Of a stretch of 64,000 nt of DNA, positions 7,575 through 16,463 are shown one piece after another. The stretch covers positions 1-64,000 of the forward strand of contig DATIZX010000028.1 of assembly GCA_035516795.1 (NCBI GenBank). Direction: 5' to 3'. Source of the DNA: DATJBF01 sp035516795. GTDB taxonomy: Bacteria > Verrucomicrobiota > Verrucomicrobiia > Palsa-1439. The translations under genes were made by a program, and so were the position numbers. The notes under the pieces were generated by a model that did no database searches, had not been told where the DNA came from, and worked only from the letters and a program-made list of their open reading frames with translations. The first letter of the stretch is position 1, and every line of letters starts with the position of its first letter.

Positions 7575-9310
7575 AGAAGAAGGGATTGCACCACAGAGAC
7601 ACGGAGAGCGGAGAGAAGGGAATTGCCTCTGCGCCTCTGTGGTTGGAATACGGCCTTTTGTGTCTCATCATTGTTCTTGGCGGGTGGCTGCGTTTTTCAC
7701 ATTTGGATCTCCTGGAGTTTCAAGGTGACGAAGCTTACGCAGCGAATCTTGCCCTAAAGTGTGTGCATGAAGTCAGATTGCCGAGTGCGGGACTGATGTC
7801 CAGCGTCGGCGTGACCAACCCGCCCATGTTCATTTACCTGTTGATCCCGATGTTTGCGATCAGTGCGAACCCGGTGTTCGCTTCCGGCTGCATCGCTGCT
7901 CTCGGTTTGGGTGCGGTGGCTGCCTGTTGGTGGATTGGGCGGAGGTATTACGGTCCCATAACCGGGCTGATTGCCGCCGCCTTTTTTGCCGTTTCTCCCT
8001 GGGCGGTCATTTACTCGCGGAAGATTTGGGCGCAAGATTTCGTCCCTGTATTCGCCACGGCGACGATATGGGCCGTTCACGCGGTGGTACTTGGCAAGAG
8101 ACCGAAGGCCGTTTTCTGGGCGATCTTGTTGCCGTTGTGTGTCATTCAAATTCACTTTTCCGGCGTGGCGCTGACCGCGACTGTCTTGGTCATTTTGTTG
8201 TGGTTGCGTCCGAAGATCGATTGGCGTTTCGCGGCCGGCGGAGTGGTTGGAGCGGTGGTGCTGATGATTCCGTATCTGCAATTGCAGAGTCGGACCGGGT
8301 GGGCGGATTTCCGTCAGGCGATGAACGCTGTCGGCGGCGGTCAGCAATGGGAACAATTGCACGGCATTACCACGCATCCGATTTCTGGATACCGATTGCC
8401 GAGCAAGCAAAACCTGTCGTACGCCCTCGCGATCATGAACGCCGGACGAATTGAGGATGGGTTGGGAATCAGCGCGGCGCCTGAGTTTGACCGGGCACAG
8501 GTTTGGAAGAATAAAGGTCGAACGTATTTTTCGGAGGGAGAAGTGCTTCCGGACATTTTGCTGCTCGTGCAGCGGATTGCTTTTTTGGCGGCATTGGCAT
8601 GGCTCGTTGTGGCGGCAGTACGAGGAGTGAGGAAACTGAGCGTGGAAGGTGAAACGGCACGCATGTCAGCCATTCTGGCATTGTGGTTCGTCGTGCCAAT
8701 CGTCGTGTTCGTTGTCGCTGGCTTGTGGACATATCTGACCTATTTCGCGATTTTGTATCCCGTGCATTTTTTGGCGTGTGGCGCGGCGGCGGACTGGCTG
8801 GGACGCAAGGTGAAGCCTGCGATTGTCTACATTACTGTGGCCGCCTTGGCGGCAGCGAACGTCGCGTTCATGCTGGGCCTCTACCAGTTTGTCGGCCGCA
8901 GCGGCGGAGCACAAGGAACGTTCGGAACAGCCTTGGGGATTAAACAAAAGGCGGCGCGTTACCTGGCTGAGCAGGGCGGGGAACGGCTCAGGGCGGAGTG
9001 CTTGACTCAGTTGGCCCTGGCGACAGCGACCACGCCGGAAGAGCGGGCGACGCTCGTTCGGAAGCTGGGACAGCCGCAGTTGGTCGAACTGAATCATGAA
9101 GGCAAACCGGAATTGCCACAACTGGAATGGCCGTTCCTGATCACGCAACAGTCGGCAGGTTCATCTGAGTGGACCACGAACACAACCGTGCTGCTTGTGG
9201 ATGGGAATCGTGAGGCCCTGCAAACACTGCAGCCACAGCAGTGGCACGATTTGAATCAATTGCCCAATACGAACTTTGGTCCGATCCGGATCTTCTTCGT
9301 GAAAGACTAA
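7571..9310 (+). CDS. Polytopic membrane glycosyltransferase, GT39/GT83-like
   Basis: 579 residues from ATG 7571 (ATGA overlap with the GT2 stop); the frame is open further upstream but coupling favours this start. About ten hydrophobic helices occupy residues 30-480, followed by a soluble C-terminal part. The first extracytoplasmic loop holds LEFQGDEAYAANLAL, the acidic motif of ArnT/PMT-like GT-C enzymes that take sugar from a polyprenyl phosphate. Residues 8-24 are encoded by an inserted palindromic repeat (7591-7642), so the N-terminus may not be ancestral. It probably acts on a lipid-linked or protein-linked glycan at the outer face of the membrane. Confidence 0.8.
   Translation: MKKKGLHHRDTESGEKGIASAPLWLEYGLLCLIIVLGGWLRFSHLDLLEFQGDEAYAANLALKCVHEVRLPSAGLMSSVGVTNPPMFIYLLIPMFAISANPVFASGCIAALGLGAVAACWWIGRRYYGPITGLIAAAFFAVSPWAVIYSRKIWAQDFVPVFATATIWAVHAVVLGKRPKAVFWAILLPLCVIQIHFSGVALTATVLVILLWLRPKIDWRFAAGGVVGAVVLMIPYLQLQSRTGWADFRQAMNAVGGGQQWEQLHGITTHPISGYRLPSKQNLSYALAIMNAGRIEDGLGISAAPEFDRAQVWKNKGRTYFSEGEVLPDILLLVQRIAFLAALAWLVVAAVRGVRKLSVEGETARMSAILALWFVVPIVVFVVAGLWTYLTYFAILYPVHFLACGAAADWLGRKVKPAIVYITVAALAAANVAFMLGLYQFVGRSGGAQGTFGTALGIKQKAARYLAEQGGERLRAECLTQLALATATTPEERATLVRKLGQPQLVELNHEGKPELPQLEWPFLITQQSAGSSEWTTNTTVLLVDGNREALQTLQPQQWHDLNQLPNTNFGPIRIFFVKD
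7591..7642 (+). repeat. Palindromic CCACAGAG...CTCTGTGG repeat inside a coding region
   Basis: The arms CCACAGAGACACGGAG at 7591-7606 and CTCTGCGCCTCTGTGG at 7627-7642 are inverted copies with three mismatches, and the outer eight bases match perfectly. The sequence resembles a dispersed CACAGAGACACAGAG-type intergenic repeat that I recall from many environmental bacterial genomes. Here it lies just after the start codon of a GT-C gene and is read in frame as HHRDTESGEKG and following residues. Confidence 0.6.
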
Positions 9311-11011
9311 ATGGAATTTCCGCTGAAAACCAACTGGGAGCGCGGCGTCGCCGCGGCGCTGTTGATTCTCTGGGCGTTGCTGTTCCTGCCGAATTTGCGG
9401 ACGAACCCGAACTGGTACGGTGACGAAGGCGAGTGGATGGAGCAAAGCTGGACCTTTATTCATGGCAGGCCACGGGTCGGGCCCATCGTGGACGATTTCG
9501 TTTTCCCGTATCCTTACCCACCACTCTACATGCTGATCAACGGTACCCTGCTGCGGGTCTTTGGCGACGATATCGTTGTCGGACGGGCGCTGGGCGCGGT
9601 GACCGCGCTGGCGGCAGCGGCGCTGCTGTTCTGGGTCGGAACGCGACTTCGCGATAAGGATTTTGGCTTTCTTTGCGCAGCCGCCTTTTTGGTGTACGCC
9701 GAGGCAAACGTCAATTTCCGCTGGGTCCGGTCCCATCCGATGGCCGGAACCTTGGCGCTGGCATCGACGGGTTTCCTGATTCGCTACGTTCAAGAGAAAC
9801 GTCTGCGCGATGTCGTCTGGGCCGGGTTATTTTGTTCGCTGGCGACGGCGACGAATTATTTCACCTATCCATTGATTGGCGCGGTGGTGGTGACGGTGGC
9901 GGTAGTCAACCCGCTGGCGGCGGGGACGCCGTTCCGTCGGACGATCTCAACGCGATTGGGCCGAGTGGCCATCGCCGTGGGGACGGCTTGCGCCTATTCT
10001 GCATTGTTTGTGCTTTGGTATTGCGCCGCGCACGGTGAGGGACAACTGATGGCGCAAGTGGGCCGACTGACAAGCGTTGCCAGCAATGAGGTGCGGCCGA
10101 CATTTATCGGTGAAGTCCAGCGCTACATTGGAAATGTTTTGAACCTTGGTTTCAAAACGCCGACACACCTCAATCCACGGACCGGTATGGCAGGGCGGGA
10201 TTGGTGGCTGGTGATTGCAACCCTCGGTTTCATCTGGTTGCCGGTCAGGCGCGAGAAGTGGTTGCGTTTATGGATGCCGTTTTGGCTGCTGGTTTTGATG
10301 TACGGAGTGTTTAAGAAACTCAACAACGTGCCCGTGTTTTTCTATCCGGCGACGATATTTTTGCCGTTGATGGCCCTCGGGCTTGCCGGGGTGTTGACGT
10401 GGGCGGGCGAGTTATGCGCGAAAGGGTTACAGAGCCGTGAGTCAAAATGGGTACCGGCGGCAATTGGTCTTCTGGTTTTTTTCATTCCGTCGGTGAAGGG
10501 CGCTTGGGGACATTTCTCCACGAGGATTGATCAGTGGACGCAGCACTCGGTGGCGGAGGCAGAGGCCGCCATGAGCTATGTGAACCAGCATGTGGCGCCC
10601 AACGATTTTGTGATGGTGCCGAAACAAATTTACTGGATGGCGCACTGTGAACGGCGGAGCATGCTCACTTTTTGTGCGCGGTACGAAGGCCCGGTCAACG
10701 ACATGCCGGTCCCCGTGCCGATCCCGCGCAGCGAGTATTGGTTTGACTGTCGTTGTGAGAATGCCAAGTATCTGGTCATGGCTTCTGGTGTGGACACGGC
10801 CACTGAGAGGCCGATTGGAATTGACCTGATCTATGTGAGCGGTTTGAAAGGGGTGCCCGAGCAAGTGGAGAAAATCGTCGATGCTCAATGGAAGCCCGTT
10901 TACGTCGGTGGCAGCGGCGAGATGGCCCTCGTGAATGTCCGCGGTCATCGCTGGCCGGTGGCGGTCGATGGCGAGTACCTGGTTTTGGAAAACCCGCACT
11001 TGGTGAAATAA
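9311..11011 (+). CDS. Polytopic membrane glycosyltransferase, GT39-like (second copy)
   Basis: 566 residues starting directly after the previous stop codon. Hydrophobic helices run from residue 13 to about 385, and the C-terminal 170 residues are soluble and likely extracytoplasmic. The first loop carries NWYGDEGEWMEQSW, an acidic motif comparable to the GDE motif of the preceding protein, followed by YPYPPLYML. It is too diverged from its neighbour to be a recent duplicate. The pair suggests that two different sugars are added from lipid carriers. Substrates are unknown. Confidence 0.75.
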   Translation: MEFPLKTNWERGVAAALLILWALLFLPNLRTNPNWYGDEGEWMEQSWTFIHGRPRVGPIVDDFVFPYPYPPLYMLINGTLLRVFGDDIVVGRALGAVTALAAAALLFWVGTRLRDKDFGFLCAAAFLVYAEANVNFRWVRSHPMAGTLALASTGFLIRYVQEKRLRDVVWAGLFCSLATATNYFTYPLIGAVVVTVAVVNPLAAGTPFRRTISTRLGRVAIAVGTACAYSALFVLWYCAAHGEGQLMAQVGRLTSVASNEVRPTFIGEVQRYIGNVLNLGFKTPTHLNPRTGMAGRDWWLVIATLGFIWLPVRREKWLRLWMPFWLLVLMYGVFKKLNNVPVFFYPATIFLPLMALGLAGVLTWAGELCAKGLQSRESKWVPAAIGLLVFFIPSVKGAWGHFSTRIDQWTQHSVAEAEAAMSYVNQHVAPNDFVMVPKQIYWMAHCERRSMLTFCARYEGPVNDMPVPVPIPRSEYWFDCRCENAKYLVMASGVDTATERPIGIDLIYVSGLKGVPEQVEKIVDAQWKPVYVGGSGEMALVNVRGHRWPVAVDGEYLVLENPHLVK

Positions 11012-11012
11012 C

Positions 11013-11759
11013 ATGGACGACCGAGCACTGGTCATTATTCCGACTTACAATGAGAAGGAGAACATCCAGTCGATTGTAGAATTGGTGCTTTCGCAGGCGT
11101 CCAACCTGGACGTGCTTGTGGTGGACGACAACTCCCCCGACGGTACGGCTGCCATCGTGGACGCCAGGGCGAAAACTGAACCGCGGCTGCATTTATTGAG
11201 TCGGTCAGGCAAGCTGGGATTGGGTACGGCTTACATCGCCGGTTTCAAATGGGGACTGGCGCGTCACTACGCCTTCCTGATTGAAATGGATGCTGATTTC
11301 TCACATGACCCACGCGAGATCCCGAACATGCTGAAAGCGATTCAAGAAGCCGATCTGATACTCGGTTCCCGCTATCTCCATGGTGTCCGGGTCGTCAACT
11401 GGCCGCTCTCGCGATTGTTTCTGAGCAAAGGCGCTTCCTATTACGTCCGCTTCATCACGGGTCTACCGGTAACCGACCCGACGGGCGGCCTTAAGTGTTT
11501 CCGATCTCGCGTACTGGAAGCGATTGATCTCGATCGCGTGCGCAGCAACGGTTACGCCTTTCAAGTTGAAATGACCTACAAAGCCTGGATGCAGGGATTT
11601 CGCGTTCGTGAGATCCCGATTACGTTTGTCGATCGTTACGCGGGCCAATCCAAAATGTCAGGTCACATCGTTCGCGAAGCCTTGTGGATGGTATGGGCCT
11701 TGGCGCTTTCCCACGGGTTCCGGCGAAGGCCGCCCAAACAGGCGAAAGCGGACGCCTGA
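11013..11759 (+). CDS. Polyprenol-phosphate mannosyltransferase-like GT2 (DPM1-like)
   Basis: 248 residues with motifs of the DPM1 group: VIIPTYNEKENIQSIV at the N-terminus, VVDDNSPDGTA near 37, EMDADFSHDP near 92 (metal site) and DPTGGLKCFR near 155. There is no C-terminal membrane domain, as in DPM1 itself. It should transfer a hexose, usually mannose, from an NDP donor to polyprenyl phosphate in the cytoplasmic membrane. It is the last gene of the glycan operon, one base after the previous stop, and converges on the next gene with one base between the stop codons. Confidence 0.88.
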   Translation: MDDRALVIIPTYNEKENIQSIVELVLSQASNLDVLVVDDNSPDGTAAIVDARAKTEPRLHLLSRSGKLGLGTAYIAGFKWGLARHYAFLIEMDADFSHDPREIPNMLKAIQEADLILGSRYLHGVRVVNWPLSRLFLSKGASYYVRFITGLPVTDPTGGLKCFRSRVLEAIDLDRVRSNGYAFQVEMTYKAWMQGFRVREIPITFVDRYAGQSKMSGHIVREALWMVWALALSHGFRRRPPKQAKADA

Positions 11760-11760
11760 G

Positions 11761-12351
11761 CTAATCCCCAATGGGCAAGACGAGCCGCACGCCAACGAAA
11801 GCCCTGGCTCTTGGAACGTTCAGATCGATGTCGGATTTCAAACGGGCATTCTGCACTGTTTCCCAGAACGGAATGGGCAGATCCATCCCACCATGCGCTG
11901 TTGAATTTGTCCCATTCTGACTGGTGGCAGGGCGCAAACCGTAATCGAACGACAGTGCCCTCTCCACACTCTGTACGAATTCGTTGAGAGCAAACGTGGT
12001 CTTGTCCAGACGATACTTCGCCAATTCGAGGGTGCCTTTGAATAGCGATGGATTCTTGTCGGTCAGACCGAACTCGTTTTCAAATTTCTCCCAACGTTCT
12101 CCTTGTGTGAGCTTCCGCCGGGGCCGGAACATGAAACTCGCCGCTTCTTCGCCATCAATTCCTGGTGGCACCTCAATGGATGCGGTTGCATTCGTGGATA
12201 CGGACGGGGGAGCGAGAACCGAAGGGGACACGTAGTTAACCAGTAACTCACTTTTTGTATCCTGCCCACTGGCTAACGTGGCAAAAGTTGCCCCTGCCAG
12301 GCAAGCGACGACCGTTATGGGCAAGCAGCTCTTGTTATGCAGCGCAGTCAC
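11761..12351 (-). CDS. Exported hypothetical protein
   Basis: 196 residues. The N-terminus MTALHNKSCLPITVVACLAG and onward looks like a signal peptide, with a possible cleavage after ASG near residue 29. The rest is hydrophilic with no recognised domain. RPRRKLTQGERWEKFENEFG near residue 76 and a C-terminus with ARAFVGVRLVLP suggest a periplasmic or outer-membrane-associated protein. It converges on the glycan operon. No function can be assigned. Confidence 0.6.
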   Translation of the reverse strand: MTALHNKSCLPITVVACLAGATFATLASGQDTKSELLVNYVSPSVLAPPSVSTNATASIEVPPGIDGEEAASFMFRPRRKLTQGERWEKFENEFGLTDKNPSLFKGTLELAKYRLDKTTFALNEFVQSVERALSFDYGLRPATSQNGTNSTAHGGMDLPIPFWETVQNARLKSDIDLNVPRARAFVGVRLVLPIGD

Positions 12352-12484
12352 GTAGTCATTCTTCCAGCTTATCGATACATTAAGCCTCGCCAGTCATCGA
12401 GTAAAGAGGCGGGCGTACGATCCTTGAGCAGTTTGTTCGCCGGAGAAGCGACTTTGGCGCGGCCATTGCTCTGCGAAATCGTGG

Positions 12485-12736
12485 ATGAAGATCGTGAAGG
12501 TTAATCGGCCCGCCTCTCTGAATCAGGCCTTGCGTGCACTGAAACAAGCGATCCTCGACGGGGCTACCTGGCGATATGAGCAGTTGGTCGCAACCGCCTT
12601 GCAGGCAGGCGCATCCGACGAGCAAATTGACCTCGTGGCCCACGAAGCTGTCCAAGCGCTGTTTGCCCAAGCAGAAAGACCCCTCACGCCGCGCAACCTC
12701 GCCCAAATCTGGCCGAATGGCTGTTTTCGTCGCTAG
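12485..12736 (+). CDS. Small hypothetical protein
   Basis: 83 residues, predicted mostly helical (SLNQALRALKQAILDG, then TALQAGASDEQIDLVAHEAV). The helical AGAS-type turn faintly recalls carboxymuconolactone-decarboxylase-like helices, but the catalytic cysteine pair is absent. There is no clear ribosome site. It is kept because its composition looks protein-like and a weak hairpin with a T tract follows the stop. It could be spurious. Confidence 0.4.
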   Translation: MKIVKVNRPASLNQALRALKQAILDGATWRYEQLVATALQAGASDEQIDLVAHEAVQALFAQAERPLTPRNLAQIWPNGCFRR

Positions 12737-12738
12737 CG

Positions 12739-12758
12739 GCACATTTTTGTGCGGTTTT
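12739..12758 (+). terminator. Weak hairpin followed by T tract
   Basis: GCACA (12739-12743) and TGTGC (12748-12752) form a five-pair stem with a T4 loop, followed by GGTTTTGG. It sits three bases after the stop of the small gene. The stem is short, so this is a low-confidence terminator. Confidence 0.3.
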
Positions 12759-12961
12759 GGATAGGAGTTGCGTCGATCACCATGCCCCCTACGATTTGAA
12801 ATTGCCCGAAATGGGAGAAGTATTACGAGATGAGTCTCCAAGGTTCTTTGCCCGAAAAGGACCCATAATGGCTCTTGACCTTGGAGAGTAGCGCGTGGTA
12901 GCGTCCGCCCGCATTTGCGCATCAAACCGACCATAGTCAGATGATTCTCAAGAAGGAGTTT

Positions 12962-14020
12962 ATGAAGATCCGTACCCTCGCTTTTATCATTGTTGTCGCG
13001 CTCGCCTTTCAGGTCAGGGCGGCAGAAAAGTCGAAACCAGCAACTTCTTCGGCCAAACCATCGGTAACCAACGATGCTGTCGTGGCCCGGGTGAACGGTT
13101 CGGAAATCAGCCGCAAGGAACTCGATGCGGCGGTTCGCGCCATGACGATGCAGATGGCACGGCGGGGGCGTCAGTCGTTGCCGCCATCTGGCCCGGAACT
13201 GGAGAGCGGAATGTTGGATGAGTTAATTGGACGCGAACTGCTCTTGCAGGAAGGCAGCAAGCATCCCGGGGCAGATGTCGAACAAAAAACGCAGGCTCAG
13301 ATTGAGTTGGTGAAGAAACAACTCGGCGGCGAAGAGGGCTACAAGACCACATTGGCAGAAACCGGTATCACACCCGAGGAATACGCCAAACGCGTTCACG
13401 ACAACGTCATTATTCAGGAGACGGTTCGGAACATCGTCGAAAAGCAGGTGAAAGTCACTCCCGAAGAGGTGAAATCGTTCTACGACGAGAACCCGGATCA
13501 ATTCAAGCAATCCGAAACGGTGCGCGCCAGCCACATCCTCATTCGCGTTCCTCCCGGCGCCAGCGACGACGTGAAAAAGGAAAAGCGCGCCCAAATTGAG
13601 GCAGCTCTTTCCCTTGTCAAAGGCGGCGAGAAGTTCGCCGACGTTGCCCGTAAGGTTTCGGAGGACCCCGGCAGCGCCGCCAACGGAGGTGATCTCGGGT
13701 TCTTTCCGCGTGGCGCCATGGTCCCTGAGTTCGATGCCGCCGCGTTCTCGTTGCCGACGAACACCGTCAGCGGTGTCATCACCACCCAGTTTGGTTATCA
13801 TATTCTGCTCGTAACCGATCGCCGACCGGCCCGGGTGCTTCCATTCGATGAGGTGAAGGAAGATCTGACCCAATTCCTGAAACGGCGCAAAGGTGATCAA
13901 GCCACGCGCGAGCACGTGGCCGAGCTGCGCAAAGCGGCGAAGGTCGAGGTCTTGCTGCCGCCGCCACCGTCCCTACCGGCCGTAGAAACTCCTCCCGTTT
14001 CGACACCAGTGGCAAAGTAG
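12962..14020 (+). CDS. Exported PpiC/SurA-type peptidyl-prolyl isomerase
   Basis: 352 residues from ATG 12962, chosen because AGAAGGAG lies a few bases upstream and a signal peptide follows directly (MKIRTLAFIIVVALAF, cleavage near AEK). An in-frame ATG at 12941 lacks these signs. Residues 40-180 form a SurA-like chaperone region (VVARVNGSEISRKELDAAV). Residues about 190-290 form a parvulin domain with RASHILIRVPPGA, NGGDLGFFPRGAMVPEF and FGYHILLVTDRR. It probably assists folding of secreted and outer-membrane proteins in the periplasm. The C-terminus is proline-rich. It may serve the large secreted enzymes encoded further on, but that is only inference. Confidence 0.92.
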   Translation: MKIRTLAFIIVVALAFQVRAAEKSKPATSSAKPSVTNDAVVARVNGSEISRKELDAAVRAMTMQMARRGRQSLPPSGPELESGMLDELIGRELLLQEGSKHPGADVEQKTQAQIELVKKQLGGEEGYKTTLAETGITPEEYAKRVHDNVIIQETVRNIVEKQVKVTPEEVKSFYDENPDQFKQSETVRASHILIRVPPGASDDVKKEKRAQIEAALSLVKGGEKFADVARKVSEDPGSAANGGDLGFFPRGAMVPEFDAAAFSLPTNTVSGVITTQFGYHILLVTDRRPARVLPFDEVKEDLTQFLKRRKGDQATREHVAELRKAAKVEVLLPPPPSLPAVETPPVSTPVAK

Positions 14021-14098
14021 ATGTTGTTCTCGGTTGGACCCGGCACGTCGCGCGGTTGACGTCACGGGCGCAAGTTGCATAGACTTGCGTCCGGGCCA

Positions 14099-15379
14099 AT
14101 GCTGACGACAACGCTGATTCTGGAACTGCTCGCCCTGGGAGTGCTGTTGATTTTGTCGGCATTTTTCTCGGGAACCGAGATCGCATTGTTTTCTCTGGGC
14201 AAGCTTCAATTGCGTCGCTTGCGCCAGTCACATCCGCGGCGCGGCCAAATCGTCCAGGAACTTCTCGAGCAACCCCAACGGTTGCTCTCCACGATTTTGC
14301 TTGGCAATACGATTGTCAACGTGACGATTGCCGTGCTCGGTTTTGCCTTCTTGAAGGCAGTTACCCCTCAGCACGCAGAGGCGCTGGCGGTTCCTGTGAT
14401 CACGGCACTGGTTTTGTTTTGCGGAGAAGTGGCGCCCAAAAGCGTGGTTATCCGTAACGCGGCGTTTTTTGCGCTGCATGTGGCCCGACCGCTCCAGTGG
14501 ATTGTCATGTGGACTTCGCTGCTCCGGCGAGCCGCCGAAGCCATTTCCGCGGTGGTCGTGAAAGGGGTTGAGCGCTTGCCCTATTTTGCGTCGCACAAAG
14601 TACGCTCAGCTGGTCCGACAGAGGACGAATATCGGACGTTACTGAGCTTGAGCGAGCGAGCGGGAGTGGTGCGCAAAGAAGAACGGTACATGGTGAATAA
14701 GATCCTGGCGTTTGAAAACATGCAGGTGAAAGAGATTATGACACCCCGGGTGGACATGCAGTGCGTTGATGACGCTCTCGGCCCGGCTGAGTGGGCGGCC
14801 GTTCTGCGCCAGATCAAACATCGCCGTGTGCCGGTCATTCACGAAACACCCGACACGGTAGAAGGGATTTTGAACGTAAAAGAGTTCCTCATCGATCCTT
14901 CCCGCGAGTTGGACGAAGTTATGGAATTGCCAAATTTCATCCCGGAGACGATGAGCGTGGCCCGATTGCTCCGCAGCTTCCGCAAGCAGGAGCACCCCGT
15001 GGCAATTATCGTGGATGAATATGGGGGGACGCAGGGCATGGTCACGTTGGAAGACGTGCTGGAGGAAATCGTGGGCGAGATCGAGGACGAATTCGACAAA
15101 AGCGAATTCATGGTGCAGAAGCTCGACGACGGTCGCTACCTCATCAACGGCAAGGCCCGGCTGGAACTGGTCAATGAGCAATGTGGATTATCACTGGAGG
15201 CGCAGGATGTCGAGACGATTGCCGGATGGGTGATCGCTCAACTCGGCGTATTGCCCAAGGAGGGCGAACAAGTCCGATGTAACAACGTGTCCGCCACGGC
15301 CCGCAAGGTCGTGAAGAACCGGATCGGCGAAGTTCTGCTGGAGATCGAGCCGAAGCGCCTGAGCCTTGAGGAAACTTGA
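14099..15379 (+). CDS. DUF21/CNNM-CBS membrane protein with CorC/HlyC domain
   Basis: 426 residues from ATG 14099 (a TTG at 14075 is in frame but less likely). Residues 1-190 are the DUF21/CNNM membrane domain (FFSGTEIALFSLGK near 23, then LLGNTIVNVTIAVL). Two CBS motifs follow (MTPRVDMQCVDDA near 218-230 and IIVDEYGGTQGMVTLEDVLE near 303-322). A CorC/HlyC domain ends the protein. The family is linked to magnesium and other divalent cation homeostasis in the inner membrane. A second DUF21/CBS gene starts immediately after it. Confidence 0.9.
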   Translation: MLTTTLILELLALGVLLILSAFFSGTEIALFSLGKLQLRRLRQSHPRRGQIVQELLEQPQRLLSTILLGNTIVNVTIAVLGFAFLKAVTPQHAEALAVPVITALVLFCGEVAPKSVVIRNAAFFALHVARPLQWIVMWTSLLRRAAEAISAVVVKGVERLPYFASHKVRSAGPTEDEYRTLLSLSERAGVVRKEERYMVNKILAFENMQVKEIMTPRVDMQCVDDALGPAEWAAVLRQIKHRRVPVIHETPDTVEGILNVKEFLIDPSRELDEVMELPNFIPETMSVARLLRSFRKQEHPVAIIVDEYGGTQGMVTLEDVLEEIVGEIEDEFDKSEFMVQKLDDGRYLINGKARLELVNEQCGLSLEAQDVETIAGWVIAQLGVLPKEGEQVRCNNVSATARKVVKNRIGEVLLEIEPKRLSLEET

Positions 15380-15380
15380 C

Positions 15381-16364
15381 GTGGAAACTCTGCGCGACCT
15401 GTTTTTGGTCATCGTTGGCGTGGTTGGCTCCGCATTCTTCGCCGGTGCGGAAACGGGTTTGATTTCGCTCAACCGGGTGCGCCTTCGGCACGAGGTCGAA
15501 CGGAAGAATCGCCGGGCGCTCATCATCAATGGATTCGTCGAAAACACGGAGCGTTTGTTGGGCACAACGTTGTTGGGCAACAGCCTGGCCAACGTTCTGG
15601 TGGGTGTGTATGCTTCGGCTCTGGCCGTCCAGCTTCTCGGCGGTGGCCGCGTCTGGGTAAATCTGGTTGCGACGATCGTGGCGTCGGCGCTGCTGCTCGT
15701 GCTGGGGGAAATTGCTCCCAAGACGCTGTTCCGGCGTTACCCGCATCGGCTCTGCATGACCTTGGCCGACGCGCTCGATGCGATGGCGTGGGCACTGGCG
15801 CCGTTCGCCGTTGTGGTCGGCTTTGTCATGCGCGTCATTGTCCGTTTGGGTGGCAAAGCGGAAACTCCGCGGAGTTTCTTCGTCAACCGCGAAGAACTCA
15901 AATATTTGGCAAAGGAAGGCGAAGCGGGTGGCGCTCTTACGGCCGAAGAACGGGCAATGATTGACGGAGTATTCGATTTTCCCTACAAAAGCGCGCACGA
16001 TGTCATGGTGCCGCTGGCGCGGGCAGCGATCGTTGAACGTGATACATCCCGGAAAGAGTTGCTGGAGACCTCCCAGCGAACTGGTTTCGCGCGCTTTCCA
16101 GTGCGCGATGGAGAAAAAATCGTCGGCGTTGTCAATGTGTACCAGGTTTTGTTTGATGACACGGGACGAGACGGGCAGACCGCGGGGCAACTCATGCAGA
16201 AGCCACAGTTCGCATTGTCCACCGAGCGAGTGAATCGGATTTTGCCAGTGCTGCGTGCCGGGCGCCATCCCATGAGCATCGTCGTCGATCCCCAAGGCAA
16301 GCATGTTGGTTTGCTGACCATTGAAGATATCGTGGAAGAGATTGTCGGAGACGTGGAAGGCTGA
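15381..16364 (+). CDS. DUF21/CNNM-CBS membrane protein, short paralogue without CorC domain
   Basis: About 327 residues from GTG 15381, one base after the upstream stop; a TTG at 15366 in the same frame would overlap the upstream gene. It repeats the DUF21 pattern (FFAGAETGLISLNRVRLRHE, then LLGNSLANVLVGVYASAL) and a CBS pair (VPLARAAIVERDTSRKELLE and SIVVDPQGKHVGLLTIEDIV). It stops right after the CBS pair, so it lacks the CorC/HlyC domain of its neighbour. Adjacent DUF21 paralogues may form a heteromeric cation-transport complex; this is an inference from their coupling. Confidence 0.88.
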   Translation: METLRDLFLVIVGVVGSAFFAGAETGLISLNRVRLRHEVERKNRRALIINGFVENTERLLGTTLLGNSLANVLVGVYASALAVQLLGGGRVWVNLVATIVASALLLVLGEIAPKTLFRRYPHRLCMTLADALDAMAWALAPFAVVVGFVMRVIVRLGGKAETPRSFFVNREELKYLAKEGEAGGALTAEERAMIDGVFDFPYKSAHDVMVPLARAAIVERDTSRKELLETSQRTGFARFPVRDGEKIVGVVNVYQVLFDDTGRDGQTAGQLMQKPQFALSTERVNRILPVLRAGRHPMSIVVDPQGKHVGLLTIEDIVEEIVGDVEG

Positions 16365-16463
16365 AACGTGTGGTCTGGTTTTGGACGCTTCCGAATTGAG
16401 TGGCGTCGCTCTTTAGGGAGGGTAAAATATCGTTGGTGCAACGAACGCGGAGAGGAGGCAGTC

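Noticed and set aside
12380..12934. Minus-strand open frame of 184 codons
   Set aside because: It runs antisense over the small plus-strand gene and the promoter region of the PpiC gene, and its composition is not protein-like.
15171..16304. Minus-strand open frame of 377 codons
   Set aside because: It is antisense to the second DUF21/CBS gene, whose motifs are clear; the translation is low-complexity and resembles nothing.
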